64,000 bases of DNA from UBA4416 sp044238845 (GCA_044238845.1 JBIICN010000008.1:1-64000), one strand, 5' to 3'. Counted from the first letter of the stretch, positions 32,247-42,267 are shown. Translations and numbers: made by a program. The notes: a model not told the origin generated them from the sequence alone.

Positions 32247-33088
32247 TAGTTATGATATTTAATTAAACCATCGATGGGTGATTTAATAACATTGCCAATC
32301 GTAAAACCCTTTTCTTTGGCCGCATTAGCCAATAATTCTTTATAATAATAACCTATAGAACCAACGGAGTTTACTGGCAAACTTTTAGCGTTTGTATATT
32401 TTGATACCTGAGCGTCAAAAAAATCGAGAAAACAATTTGTAATTAAATTCTTAATGTAGCTATCGTTGCTATATTCAATCAGAAATTTTACAATACTTGC
32501 TAAGTATTTACTCGGCATAGGTTTTTTGTAAACGTTTTCTAAAATCACTTCTCTATGATAACCTGCATTTTCAAATGCTTTCATTAAATGTATAGGTAGC
32601 TTGCCATCAAAATAATGTTGTATAAATGTTCTCCCTATAGTTGCTCCACTGCCATGATCTCCAAATAAATACCCAACTGAAGGCACGTTTTCAGTAACTT
32701 CTTTTCCGTCGTATAGGCAACTGTTACTTCCTGTTCCTAAAATACATGCTATTCCTTTTTCTTTGCCGCATAAAGCTCTTGCAGCTGCCAACAAATCATG
32801 ATTAACTTCAGATTGAATATTGCCAAATGCTAAGTATAAACCTTGTTTAACTACTTGGATTTTTTCTGGTGTTGAACAACCAGCTCCATAATAAGCAATG
32901 TGTTTTATAGAGTGTAACTGATCCTGAAGAACTGGAATTAACTTATTCTTTATTTCTGTATAAATATCTTCACTACTTTGAAAATAGGGATTAAATCCAA
33001 TGGTTTGAAATTGAATAATGATATTGTTATTATTTAATAAAACCCAATCGGTTTTGGTAGAGCCGCTATCTGCTATTAAAATGGACAT
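32246..33088 (-). CDS. BadF/BadG-type N-acetylglucosamine kinase homologue
   Basis: 280 residues from the ATG at 33088 (MSILIADSGSTKTDW); the frame extends 33 codons upstream, but that part lacks family features. ASKHA-fold ATPase: phosphate-1 loop ADSGSTKTDW, phosphate-2 GTGSNSCL, and VGYLFGDHGSGATIGR. Bacteroidota homologues are annotated as N-acetylglucosamine kinases acting on recycled wall sugar. Translationally linked to the TSUP transporter, which may move a related anion (inference). Confidence 0.85.
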   Translation of the reverse strand: MSILIADSGSTKTDWVLLNNNNIIIQFQTIGFNPYFQSSEDIYTEIKNKLIPVLQDQLHSIKHIAYYGAGCSTPEKIQVVKQGLYLAFGNIQSEVNHDLLAAARALCGKEKGIACILGTGSNSCLYDGKEVTENVPSVGYLFGDHGSGATIGRTFIQHYFDGKLPIHLMKAFENAGYHREVILENVYKKPMPSKYLASIVKFLIEYSNDSYIKNLITNCFLDFFDAQVSKYTNAKSLPVNSVGSIGYYYKELLANAAKEKGFTIGNVIKSPIDGLIKYHN

Positions 33089-33217
33089 ATATAATAATTT
33101 TAGTATCATCATTAACATACTGATGATGTTCAAGTTTACAATTTTTTTATTTGAAATAAACATTTTGGTTATGTTTTTATTAAGCATACAATGCTCAAAA
33201 GCTATCTGCCTTAAAAA

Positions 33218-33240
33218 CTGAATTTATCCACAAAATTCAG
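33218..33240. repeat. Hairpin with a DnaA-box loop between divergent genes
   Basis: CTGAATTT (33218-33225) / AAATTCAG (33233-33240) enclose TTATCCACA (33224-33232), a perfect match to the DnaA-box consensus. It is a single copy with no cluster of further boxes. Confidence 0.3.
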
Positions 33241-33284
33241 TCATTTTTATAGTAAAAAGCCCTTTTTTGCTATCTTTAAACCCT

Positions 33285-36200
33285 ATGTTTAACCTTTCGT
33301 ATTTAATATATTCCTTTTTTCAGAAACGAAAAGCGGTTTTTATTATTCTCATATTACTTGCTTGTGGAGTATTAGGCTATTTTGCTTCTAAAATTAAACT
33401 AGAAGAAGATATTACCCGTTTTGTTCCTTCCGATAAAAACTCACAATCTGTAAATTCTATTTTAGATAATTTAAAATCAAAAGATAAATTAATTGTTCAC
33501 GGCTCAGTTAAAAACGGAGAACAAATAGATGAGTTAATTAATCAAACAGATTCTGTTTATAGTCAAGTATTGACTAAAGTTTCTTCGAATGATTATTTAG
33601 ATATAACATACACATTGTCGGACGACAGAATGCAACAAGTGTATGATTTGTTTTATAGAAACCTGCCATTGTTTTTGGAAGAGAAGGATTACATTAAAAT
33701 TTCTAATCTTACTTTAAAAGATAGTATTGATGCAACGATTGAAAGAGATTATGCAACTCTTTTATCACCATCAGGAGTTGTACTTGGTAAATTCATTCAA
33801 CGTGACCCTTTAAACTTTACGCCAATAGCTCTAAAGAAACTTCAAAACATTCAATTAGATGAAAATTTTGAAACCTATAATAATCACATTGTTACCAAAG
33901 ATCATAAACATGTTTTATTGTTTATTACTCCTTCTCATTTACCAAATGATACAAAAGGAAATAAACGACTAATAGAAGTTGTAGATAGCGCATGTCATAA
34001 ATTCACTTCTGAAAATGTATTAGTGGAGTCTTTTGGTGCTTGTGTAGTTTCGGCGGGTAACGCAAATCAATTACGAAAAGATAGTATTTACACGTCTAGT
34101 ATTGCAGTCATAGTAATTGCTTTATTACTAGGCTTGTATTTTAAAAATCCATTGGTAACCATTTTTATTTTATTTCCAGTAGGTTTTGGGATGGTGTTTG
34201 CCTTGAGCTTTTTGTTTTTATTAAAAGGTGTTGTGTCCGCAATTGCCATTGGAGCAGGCGCCGTAGTATTAGGTATTGCCATTAATTATTCGCTACACTT
34301 TTTTACACACTACAAGTACACGCGAGATGTAAAAACAGTTTTAAAAGATTTAACGGTTCCTATGTTGATTGGTTGCACAACAACAGTTGGTGCCTTTTTA
34401 AGTTTGTTATTTGCCAAATCAGAAGCCTTACACGATTTTGGTTTGTTCGCTGCCTTTTCATTAATAGGAGCTATGTTGTTTTCTATTTTTGTATTGCCTC
34501 AATTATTAAAATTTAGTTTTAGAAAAGATAAAGTTGTTATTGAAGATGAGCATACCAAACATTCGGCTATAGATAGATTTACGGCTTATCGTTTTGATAA
34601 AAATAAAGTCATTGTTATTTCGGCTTTTTTGCTGACTTTATTATTTACTTTTTTTGCAGGTGATGTTCAGTTTGAAAGTGATATGAACAAAATGAGTTTC
34701 ATGACCAAAGAAACACGTGACGCCGAAAAACACTTAGATGAAGTCAATAATTTTGCCGCACGTTCGGTGTATGTGTTTAGTAATGGTAAAGACATAAACG
34801 AAGCTTTAGATAACAACACGATTGTTTCCGGAAAATTGGACGCTTTAAAAGAACAAGGTTTAATCAAAAAATATTCGTCAGTCAGTGCTTTATTTATTTC
34901 AGAAAAAGAACAACAAACGCGTATTGACAGATGGAATCAATTCTTTACAACGTCTAAAAAAGATAGCATTCGTAAGCATTTAATTGCAGCTGGAGCAGAT
35001 TTCAAATTTAAAGAATCTGCTTTTCAAACGTTTTATAATTTATTGGATAACGAAGTTAAGTCTTTATCAAAAGACGACTCTGATTCCTTGAATAAATACT
35101 TGTTTAAAGAATGGATAGGAAAAGTTGATGGTAAACCTTCTATTATTAGTCATGTAAAAGTAGATGCGGAAAATCGTCAAAAAATTTATCAGGCTTTCGA
35201 ATCTAATCCAAACATCGTTGTATTTGATAAACAAAATTTAACAGCCAAGTTTGTTGACATTATTAGTTCTGATTTTAACACCATTTTATTACTGACTTCT
35301 ATTTTAGTATTTGGTTTTATGTTGTTAAACCATGGCCGTATTGAATTAGCTGTGATTAACTTTTTGCCAATGCTAATTTCATGGTTGTGGATTTTAGGAA
35401 TCATGGGCTTATGTGGTATTAAGTTTAACATCATCAATATCATCATTTCGACCTTTATTTTTGGTTTGGGCGATGATTACAGTATTTTTATTATGGATGG
35501 ATTATTGAACGAATATAAGTTTGGTAAGAAAAATCTGGACTCATTTAAATCATCTATTCTTTTATCAGCTTTAATTACCATTATTGGAATAGGAGTAATG
35601 GTATTTGCCAAACACCCTGCCTTACAATCTATTGCGTTGATTACTTTAATTGGAATGGTATGCGTGGTGTTTATCTCCTTCATCGTTCAACCATTGTTGT
35701 TTAATTGGATGATTTTAAGTAGAAGACAAAGAGGATTGTTGCCGTATTCTGCTAAATATATTTTTATTACAATCGTTGGATTTTTAGGATTCTTAATAGG
35801 GTCTTTATTAATTACGATTTGTGGTATTATTCTCTTTACTATTTTCCCTGCTAAAACAGCCACTCGTAAATTGATATTTCATTATATCATTATGTACACC
35901 TTCCGTTTTATTTTATCTTGTTTCTTTAATGTGAAGAAAAGTATTATTAATACTCAAAACGAAACGTTTCAAAAACCTGCAATTATCATTTCAAATCATC
36001 AATCGCATATTGATTTAGCTTTAACGTTGCAGTTATATCCAAAGATTGTTGTGTTTACTAACGATTGGGTATATAATTCTCCCTTTTATGGTTGGATTGT
36101 GAAGAAAGCTGATTATTATCGAGCATCTGATGGTTATGAAAATTGTATTCCTTCGTTAACCGAACTAGTAAAACAAGGTTATTCTATTTTAATTTTCCCT

Positions 36201-37142
36201 GAAGGAACTCGCAGTGTTACGGGTGATATTTTACGTTTTCATAAAGGAGCCTTTTTATTAGCAGAGCAAATGCAATTAGATATTGTTCCGTTATTATTGC
36301 ATGGAGCAGGAGATACTGTAACTAAAGGTGATTTTCATTTTAAAGATGGTTCATTAGCGGTTAAGATATTAGATAGAATAAAACCAACTGATACATCTTT
36401 TGGGGGCACCTATCAAGAGCGTTCCAAAGCAATTTGTAAATTAATGCGTCACGAATATCAATTATTGAAAGACGAAAGAGAAACCGTTAATTATTTCCGT
36501 GCTCGGTTAATTCGTAATTATATTTTTAAGGGTCCTGTTTTAGAATGGTATTGCCGTATTAAAACTGGCTTAGAAAACAATTACCAACTATTTGAAAGCT
36601 TAATGCCTAAAACAGGTAAGATTGTTGATGTTGGATGTGGCTACGGCTTTTTACCTTATATGTTAATGCTTAAAGGTCGTCAGCGTGAAATTTTAGGAGT
36701 TGATTATGATGATGAGAAAATTGAAGTGGCCGACAACTGTGTGGATAAATCAGATAAATTGTCTTTTGCAGTGGGAGATGTAACGGTTTATGATTTTCCT
36801 CAAGCGGATGGATTTATTATTAGCGATGTTTTACATTATTTAAAAGAAGAACAACAAATTCAAGTGATTGATAATTGTGTATCTAAATTAAAAAACGGCG
36901 GTGTATTGGTCATTAGAGATGCTGATAAAGACATTGCTAATCGACAAAAAGGAACCTGGTACACCGAGTTTATGAGTACCAAAGTATTTGGTTTTAATAA
37001 AACTAAAACAGATGGGCTACATTTTGTGAGTGGTACTTTGATTAAAGATACGATTGCAAAATATCCACATTTGTCGTTAGAAGTATTAGATACAACCAAA
37101 TTGACTTCTAATATTATTTATGTGGCGAGGTATAAAGGATAA
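33285..37142 (+). CDS. MMPL/RND exporter fused to PlsC acyltransferase and SAM methyltransferase
   Basis: 1285 residues from the ATG at 33285. Residues 1 to about 850 are a full MMPL/RND permease: helix 1 at about 18-36, a periplasmic loop, a five-helix block at about 270-410, then a second set with a loop at about 460-665 and helices to about 815; GLGDDYSIFIMDGLLNEY is typical of the family. Residues about 880-1070 are a 1-acylglycerol-3-phosphate acyltransferase: NHQSHID (catalytic His and Asp) and FPEGTRS. Residues about 1090-1285 are a class I methyltransferase with VDVGCGYGFLPYML as SAM loop, GVDYDDEKIEVA and ISDVLHYL. No frameshift breaks the three parts. Probably builds, methylates and moves an acylated lipid across the inner membrane (inference). 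Confidence 0.9.
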   Translation: MFNLSYLIYSFFQKRKAVFIILILLACGVLGYFASKIKLEEDITRFVPSDKNSQSVNSILDNLKSKDKLIVHGSVKNGEQIDELINQTDSVYSQVLTKVSSNDYLDITYTLSDDRMQQVYDLFYRNLPLFLEEKDYIKISNLTLKDSIDATIERDYATLLSPSGVVLGKFIQRDPLNFTPIALKKLQNIQLDENFETYNNHIVTKDHKHVLLFITPSHLPNDTKGNKRLIEVVDSACHKFTSENVLVESFGACVVSAGNANQLRKDSIYTSSIAVIVIALLLGLYFKNPLVTIFILFPVGFGMVFALSFLFLLKGVVSAIAIGAGAVVLGIAINYSLHFFTHYKYTRDVKTVLKDLTVPMLIGCTTTVGAFLSLLFAKSEALHDFGLFAAFSLIGAMLFSIFVLPQLLKFSFRKDKVVIEDEHTKHSAIDRFTAYRFDKNKVIVISAFLLTLLFTFFAGDVQFESDMNKMSFMTKETRDAEKHLDEVNNFAARSVYVFSNGKDINEALDNNTIVSGKLDALKEQGLIKKYSSVSALFISEKEQQTRIDRWNQFFTTSKKDSIRKHLIAAGADFKFKESAFQTFYNLLDNEVKSLSKDDSDSLNKYLFKEWIGKVDGKPSIISHVKVDAENRQKIYQAFESNPNIVVFDKQNLTAKFVDIISSDFNTILLLTSILVFGFMLLNHGRIELAVINFLPMLISWLWILGIMGLCGIKFNIINIIISTFIFGLGDDYSIFIMDGLLNEYKFGKKNLDSFKSSILLSALITIIGIGVMVFAKHPALQSIALITLIGMVCVVFISFIVQPLLFNWMILSRRQRGLLPYSAKYIFITIVGFLGFLIGSLLITICGIILFTIFPAKTATRKLIFHYIIMYTFRFILSCFFNVKKSIINTQNETFQKPAIIISNHQSHIDLALTLQLYPKIVVFTNDWVYNSPFYGWIVKKADYYRASDGYENCIPSLTELVKQGYSILIFPEGTRSVTGDILRFHKGAFLLAEQMQLDIVPLLLHGAGDTVTKGDFHFKDGSLAVKILDRIKPTDTSFGGTYQERSKAICKLMRHEYQLLKDERETVNYFRARLIRNYIFKGPVLEWYCRIKTGLENNYQLFESLMPKTGKIVDVGCGYGFLPYMLMLKGRQREILGVDYDDEKIEVADNCVDKSDKLSFAVGDVTVYDFPQADGFIISDVLHYLKEEQQIQVIDNCVSKLKNGGVLVIRDADKDIANRQKGTWYTEFMSTKVFGFNKTKTDGLHFVSGTLIKDTIAKYPHLSLEVLDTTKLTSNIIYVARYKG

Positions 37143-37147
37143 TTATA

Positions 37148-37660
37148 TTATCTCTCTGCTCTATAAATTTTAAATTTTCCTTTTGTTAAAGTTGCGATAT
37201 CTAGTGGACTAATTCCTACTTTTTTACCAGAATAACCATTATTTTGATGAGCAATCATGTAATTGGTTTTATCGATTACTTCAAAAATAATGGCGGTATG
37301 ATGAGGCATCTTTTCGGTGAACTTTTTTCCATCTTTTTCATAATTCAAGACCACGTTTTCAAACTGCATAATATCGCCAGGGTAAATAGGCTCTTTTTTA
37401 TAATTAATTTCTTTCCCATATTTATAATTCATATCCCATTTGGCATTTACTAACAGTAAAGCTTCGGCAGCTAAATCCCAACATTGGCCAGTCCTCACTT
37501 TTTTATTGATTTTTGTTTTTACAAAATCAATTATTTGTTTGTTCATTTCAGGGATATTATCGCTTGATTGAAAAAGGAAATGTTTATCTGAAAATTTAGT
37601 AATTGTGAAAGAGGTCAATGTAAAACTCAACAGTGAGATTATATAAATGATTAGTTTCAT
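37148..37660 (-). CDS. Secreted NlpC/P60- or CHAP-like cysteine peptidase candidate
   Basis: 170 residues from the ATG at 37660, starting with a hydrophobic signal (LIIYIISLLSFTLTSFTI). The pattern GQCWDLAAEALL, YPGDIMQFENV, MPHHTAIIFEV and YMIAHQNNGYSGKKVG places a Cys, a His and an Asn/Gln as in papain-like amidases of the NlpC/P60 and CHAP groups, which cut peptidoglycan cross-links. The identity is inferred from motif order, not from a full family match. Convergent with the exporter fusion gene. Confidence 0.6.
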   Translation of the reverse strand: MKLIIYIISLLSFTLTSFTITKFSDKHFLFQSSDNIPEMNKQIIDFVKTKINKKVRTGQCWDLAAEALLLVNAKWDMNYKYGKEINYKKEPIYPGDIMQFENVVLNYEKDGKKFTEKMPHHTAIIFEVIDKTNYMIAHQNNGYSGKKVGISPLDIATLTKGKFKIYRAER

Positions 37661-37765
37661 GTAATTATAATACAATAATGAAGTATAAAGTTACATAATG
37701 AGTATTTAAGCCACTATAAAAAAATGTTAAGCTATGTTTTATGTTTTTTGTTCTTGATTTTGATG

Positions 37766-37773
37766 TATCTTTG
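37766..37773 (+). promoter_or_regulatory. -7 promoter box of the J-KTSC gene
   Basis: TATCTTTG, 14 bases before the ATG at 37788. TTTG at 37747-37750 lies closer than the usual 19-bp spacing. Confidence 0.55.
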
Positions 37774-37787
37774 CCAAAAATTACAAA

Positions 37788-38237
37788 ATGAGAAAAGTTA
37801 TAGAATACAGAAAGCTTTTAGGGGTTGATAAAGCGGTAAGCCTGAGTGAATTAAAAAGCGTGTATCGTAATTTTATGAAAGAATATCATCCTGATAGAAT
37901 TCAGGATAACGAAGCCTTAAAACTAGAAGTAGAGGAAAAAAGCAAACAAATCATTGAAGCTTATCATTTTTTAGTGAGTATTGCTCCCGAAACTATTGAA
38001 GCAATGCTTGAAGAATATAATAATACAACTAATAATTCTGCCATAGCTGATATTACATTTACAGGAAAGCGTTTACGTATTGATTTTCAGGATGGTAGTG
38101 GCTACGAATACTTTTCGGTTCCCGAAAACACGTATATTAAATTGGTAAATGCCGATTCTCAAGGGCGTTTTGCACGTCGCCATATTTATACTTCCTTTTT
38201 ATATCGTAAAGTGAGTAATACTTCAGTGGTATTGTAA
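37788..38237 (+). CDS. J-domain protein with C-terminal KTSC domain
   Basis: 149 residues. Residues 1 to about 68 form a DnaJ-like J domain: YRKLLGVDKAVSLSELKSVYRNFMKEYHPDR, with the HPD tripeptide that stimulates Hsp70. Residues about 85-145 are a KTSC domain (LRIDFQDGSGYEYFSVPENTYIKLVNADSQGRFARRHI). KTSC domains are small and poorly understood, with proposed RNA or tRNA-synthetase links. The fusion suggests a client-specific Hsp70 co-chaperone. Confidence 0.88.
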   Translation: MRKVIEYRKLLGVDKAVSLSELKSVYRNFMKEYHPDRIQDNEALKLEVEEKSKQIIEAYHFLVSIAPETIEAMLEEYNNTTNNSAIADITFTGKRLRIDFQDGSGYEYFSVPENTYIKLVNADSQGRFARRHIYTSFLYRKVSNTSVVL

Positions 38238-38275
38238 CTTAACTTTGCTTTAACATTATAAATAAAAATTCATGT

Positions 38276-39604
38276 ATGAATAAATATTTTTTTATAGTGT
38301 TTGCATGCTTTTTATTAAAAGTATCTCAATCTCAAACAAAAACCGAATTAATAAAAATTGTCGCTGACGATAGGGCAGAAAGCGATTGTTTTGGTTGGTC
38401 AACTTCCATTTACGGAAATTACTGTGTGGTTTCAACGCCGTTGAAAGGAGCAAAAAAACTAACTGGTCATAAATTGTTAGAAAGTGGTGGTGGTGCTTAT
38501 ATTTTTACAAAAACTGCAAAAGGAAATTGGATACAAACACAATTACTCTTACCTGATAAGCCAAAAAAGTATGATTTTTATGGAGGATCTGCTAGTATGT
38601 ATGATAATTATTTAGCTATTGGTTGTGATGGAGATGATACTATCAATGAAAATTCTGATTTTTTGAATCGTATGGGAGCGGTTTATATGTATAAGTTAGA
38701 TAAGTTAGGTAAATGGAACAAAACGCAGAAAATCATTTTAAATGATAGAACTATGCGTGATAATTTTGGATCCAAGGTTTTTTTATATAAGAAGAAGTTA
38801 GTTGTTAGCGCAACTCATAAATTGTTTGCCGACTCAAAAACAAAAGGGGCAGTTTATGTTTACGAACAAAATAATGCTGGTGGTTGGACACAAAAGCATA
38901 TTATAAAATGTCCCGAGACAGGCATTCAATTTTTTGGTCGAGATTTATCTATTTCAGATAGTTTGATTGTTATTGGTTCGGCTTCGGAGAAAGTTTTTGT
39001 TTATAAATTAAGTAAAAACAACACTTGGCAGTTATTAAAAAAAATATCGGCTAGTAATAAATCGGATGTTGATTTTGGAAGTTCAGTTGCGATTAAAAAT
39101 AATATAATTTGTATTGGAGCAACAGGCAGTTATGAAAGAAATGATTCATTAGTTGATAATCAAGATACTTTAATTTTCAGAAAAAATCATTTATTAGGTG
39201 CAGGTTCAGTTCACATCTATGAAATAGATGCAAAGAACACTATCAATTTTAAACAGCGAATAACAGCTAAAGATATAAAGGCAGATATGCATTTTGGGAT
39301 GTGCATGAGTTTATCTGATAGTTTGCTAGTTGTGGGGGCTTTTGGAGATGCCTTAGATGTTGAAAATTTGCCAGATAACCGTTATGGCGGAGCGGCTTAT
39401 ATTTTTAAGAAAAATAAAAATGGTGATTGGATTGAAACTAAAAAGATAACGTCTCCTCAGCGTTCTGTTTGGGATAAGTTTGCTTTTTCTGTTTCTGTCT
39501 ATAATCAAACAGTCATTATTGGATCTCGTTTTGAAAAGGAAAATGCACATGAAAAATATCCAATATTAAATGCGGGGGCAGCTTATATTAATGAGGTTAA
39601 ATAA
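38276..39604 (+). CDS. Secreted FG-GAP repeat protein
   Basis: 442 residues with a signal peptide (about 1-19, FFIVFACFLLKVSQSQ). The body is a series of about seven FG-GAP units, each with FGxSxSxxxxxxxVG and GAxYxY elements, for example DFGSSVAIKNNIICIGATG and HFGMCMSLSDSLLVVGAFGD. This should fold as a beta-propeller of the integrin-alpha type. No T9SS tail is seen. Probably periplasmic or surface-exposed; ligand unknown. Confidence 0.85.
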   Translation: MNKYFFIVFACFLLKVSQSQTKTELIKIVADDRAESDCFGWSTSIYGNYCVVSTPLKGAKKLTGHKLLESGGGAYIFTKTAKGNWIQTQLLLPDKPKKYDFYGGSASMYDNYLAIGCDGDDTINENSDFLNRMGAVYMYKLDKLGKWNKTQKIILNDRTMRDNFGSKVFLYKKKLVVSATHKLFADSKTKGAVYVYEQNNAGGWTQKHIIKCPETGIQFFGRDLSISDSLIVIGSASEKVFVYKLSKNNTWQLLKKISASNKSDVDFGSSVAIKNNIICIGATGSYERNDSLVDNQDTLIFRKNHLLGAGSVHIYEIDAKNTINFKQRITAKDIKADMHFGMCMSLSDSLLVVGAFGDALDVENLPDNRYGGAAYIFKKNKNGDWIETKKITSPQRSVWDKFAFSVSVYNQTVIIGSRFEKENAHEKYPILNAGAAYINEVK

Positions 39605-39750
39605 AGTTGCATAAGGTAAAGATGTTTGTTTCGATAACATTTTTGTAACTTATTTTGAATAAATAAGAAGCACTTTTTTTCTTCATATTTGTTAAACCAT
39701 TGTTCATTTACTTTGTATCTTGCCTATATACAATTTAATAAACCGAGTTT

Positions 39751-41799
39751 ATGAGCAGTAATCCATTCCTTTCAAAATTTAGTACACCTTTTAATACGAT
39801 TCCTTTTGATAGAATTTCTGTCGAAGATTATCTTCCAGCTTTTGAAGAAGGCATTAAACAAGGCTTATCTGAAATTGATGCTATTGTTAATAATGCCAAT
39901 GCTCCTACATTTGCTAATACCATTGAGGCTTTAGAAAAAGTAGGTGCTTTATTAGAAATGGTTAGCACTACATTTTCTAATTTAAATTTAGCTGAAACTT
40001 CAAAGGAAATGCAAGCTTTAGCTAAAGTCATTTCTCCTAAATTAAGTGATTACTCAAACGATATTATTTTAAATGATGCTTTATTTAAAAGAGTAGAGGC
40101 AGTGTATACTATTAAAAATACACTAAATCTTACGCCTGAGCAAGGCACATTGTTAGACAAAACATATAAAGGTTTCGTTCGTAATGGTTCTAAATTAAAT
40201 GCCGAACAAAAAGATAAATTAAGAATCATTGATAAAGAAAAATCTCAATATTCTTTAACTTATAGTGAAAATGTATTGGCAGAAAGTAATGCGTTTGAAT
40301 TAGTCATTACAAATGCATCTGATTTATCTGGATTACCAGACGGAATTATTGAAGCAGCAGTGATGACAGCTAAGGAAAAAGGAAAAGAAAATGCTTGGGT
40401 ATTTACCTTAGACTATCCAAGCTACGGCCCTTTTATGACTTACTCAGAAAATAGACTATTAAAAGAGCAGATGTTTAAAGCTTATGGCTCTAAAGCATTT
40501 AAAAATAATGAGCATGATAATCAAGAGGTTTTAAAGCAAATTGCTCTGTTGCGTCATGAACGTGCTGTTTTATTAGGTTATAAGTCGCATGCTGATTTTG
40601 TATTAGAAGAGCGTATGGCTGAATCGCCAACTAAAGTCTTTTCGTTTTTAGAAAACCTATTAGATAATTCCTTGCCATTTGCTAAAGAGGAATTAGAAGA
40701 ATTAAAAGCCTACATCAAAGAAAATAATGGACCTGAGGATTTAAAAAAATGGGATATACCTTATTATGCTGAGAAATTAAAGAAAGAAAAATTCGCCATT
40801 GACGATGAATTATTACGTCCTTATTTTAAATTAGAAAACGTGATTGAAGGCGTTTTTGAAACAGCTAAACGATTATACGGATTTACATTTATTCAACGTC
40901 ATGATATCCCTTTATATCATAAAGATGTAACAACCTATGAGGTGAAAAACGCTCAAGGCGAATTTTTAGCAGTGTTTTATGCTGATTTTTTTCCACGTGC
41001 AGGTAAACGACAAGGTGCTTGGATGACATCGTTTGTGAATCAGAAAATAGAAAATGGAGAAAATGTTAGACCTCATGTTTCTATCGTTTGCAATTTCACG
41101 AAACCAACAGAAAGTAAACCGTCTTTATTAAGCTTTGATGAAGTGACTACTTTATTTCATGAATTTGGACATGCACTTCATGGTATGTGCGCTAATGGTC
41201 AGTATGGAAGCTTAACAGGAACTAGCGTGTATTGGGATTTTGTAGAGTTGCCATCACAAATTTTAGAAAACTGGTGCTATGAAAAAGAGTGTTTGGATTT
41301 ATTTGCCAAACATTATCAAACTGGAGAAGCTATTCCAGCGGATTATATTCAAAAAATTGTGGATTCTTCTAACTTTCAAAGTGGTTTAGCCACCATTCGT
41401 CAAATTGGCTTAGCAACTTTGGATATGGCTTGGCATAGCCAAAATCCAAAAGATATTACAGGCGTCAAAGACTTTGAATTAAGCGTGACTGCTAAAACAG
41501 ATTTAATGCCTTCTGTTCCCGAAACATCCACGTCTTGTTCGTTCTCTCATATCTTTCCGGGAGGCTATTCATCAGGATATTATTCTTACAAATGGGCAGA
41601 AGTCATTGATGCAGATGCATTTGAAGCTTTTAAAGAAAAAGGGATTTTTAATCAAGAAGTAGCTACAGCATTTTATAAAAATATATTGTCTGCTGGTGGC
41701 AGCGAGCATCCTTCTATTTTATATAAAAGATTTAGAGGCAGAGAAGCAGATCCTAAAGCCTTATTAAGACGATCAGGACTTATAAAGGAAATTGCATAA
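39751..41799 (+). CDS. M3 family metallopeptidase (oligopeptidase A / Dcp type)
   Basis: 682 residues, cytoplasmic (no signal). The zinc motif HEFGHALHG near residue 470 is followed by WDFVELPSQILENWCYE, which carries the third ligand. SHIFPGGYSSGYYSYKWAEV near residue 600 is the substrate-binding His/Tyr block typical of oligopeptidase A and peptidyl-dipeptidase Dcp. It degrades short peptides during protein turnover. The sequence does not decide between endo- and dipeptidyl activity. Confidence 0.94.
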   Translation: MSSNPFLSKFSTPFNTIPFDRISVEDYLPAFEEGIKQGLSEIDAIVNNANAPTFANTIEALEKVGALLEMVSTTFSNLNLAETSKEMQALAKVISPKLSDYSNDIILNDALFKRVEAVYTIKNTLNLTPEQGTLLDKTYKGFVRNGSKLNAEQKDKLRIIDKEKSQYSLTYSENVLAESNAFELVITNASDLSGLPDGIIEAAVMTAKEKGKENAWVFTLDYPSYGPFMTYSENRLLKEQMFKAYGSKAFKNNEHDNQEVLKQIALLRHERAVLLGYKSHADFVLEERMAESPTKVFSFLENLLDNSLPFAKEELEELKAYIKENNGPEDLKKWDIPYYAEKLKKEKFAIDDELLRPYFKLENVIEGVFETAKRLYGFTFIQRHDIPLYHKDVTTYEVKNAQGEFLAVFYADFFPRAGKRQGAWMTSFVNQKIENGENVRPHVSIVCNFTKPTESKPSLLSFDEVTTLFHEFGHALHGMCANGQYGSLTGTSVYWDFVELPSQILENWCYEKECLDLFAKHYQTGEAIPADYIQKIVDSSNFQSGLATIRQIGLATLDMAWHSQNPKDITGVKDFELSVTAKTDLMPSVPETSTSCSFSHIFPGGYSSGYYSYKWAEVIDADAFEAFKEKGIFNQEVATAFYKNILSAGGSEHPSILYKRFRGREADPKALLRRSGLIKEIA

Positions 41800-41804
41800 T
41801 AGCT

Positions 41805-42191
41805 TTATTTAACAGCTATTACCGAAATTTCTACATTCACATCTAATGGTAATCGTGATACCTGAACGGTTTCGCGTGCAGGGAAGTTTCCTGTAAAAAA
41901 CGAACCGTAAACTTCGTTCATAGCTGCAAAATTGTTCATCTCTTTCATAAAGATAGTTGTCTTTACAACATTGGTTAAATCCATACCAGCATCTTTTAAA
42001 ATGGCAGATACATTTTCCATCACTTTTTTCGTTTCGCTTTTAATATCGTCTAAAATTAATTCTCCTGTTTTAGCATCTTTAGCTACTTGTCCTGATACAA
42101 AAAGCATGTTGCCAGATGCAGGAACCATGTTTGCGTGACTATATGGGCCAATTGGTAATGGGGCATTTTCGGAAGTAATTACTGTTTTCAT
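41805..42191 (-). CDS. ridA: RidA family reactive imine deaminase
   Basis: 128 residues from the ATG at 42191 (MKTVITSENAPLPIGPYSHA). The frame extends 59 codons upstream but crosses the promoter and has no family similarity. LFVSGQVAKDAKTGEL, DLTNVVKTTIFMKEM and FPARETVQVSRLPLDVNVEI are RidA signatures, including the substrate-binding Arg. It hydrolyses 2-aminoacrylate and related imines, protecting PLP enzymes. Confidence 0.95.
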   Translation of the reverse strand: MKTVITSENAPLPIGPYSHANMVPASGNMLFVSGQVAKDAKTGELILDDIKSETKKVMENVSAILKDAGMDLTNVVKTTIFMKEMNNFAAMNEVYGSFFTGNFPARETVQVSRLPLDVNVEISVIAVK

Positions 42192-42267
42192 TTTATATGA
42201 TTGATTTAAAGATTCATAAATTAATTGTTTAAATATACTAAGCTTTGTTTTTGTTACAAATTTTTGT

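Noticed and set aside
32246..33187. Upstream start at 33187 for the sugar kinase
   Set aside because: The extra 33 residues are low-complexity, hydrophobic/Asn-rich and precede the normal phosphate-1 loop start MSILIADSGSTKTDW.
33224..33232. Perfect DnaA box TTATCCACA as a sign of a replication origin
   Set aside because: Only one box, inside a short hairpin; no cluster, no AT-rich unwinding tract specific to it, no dnaA/dnaN nearby. A nine-base match is expected by chance in AT-rich DNA at this scale.
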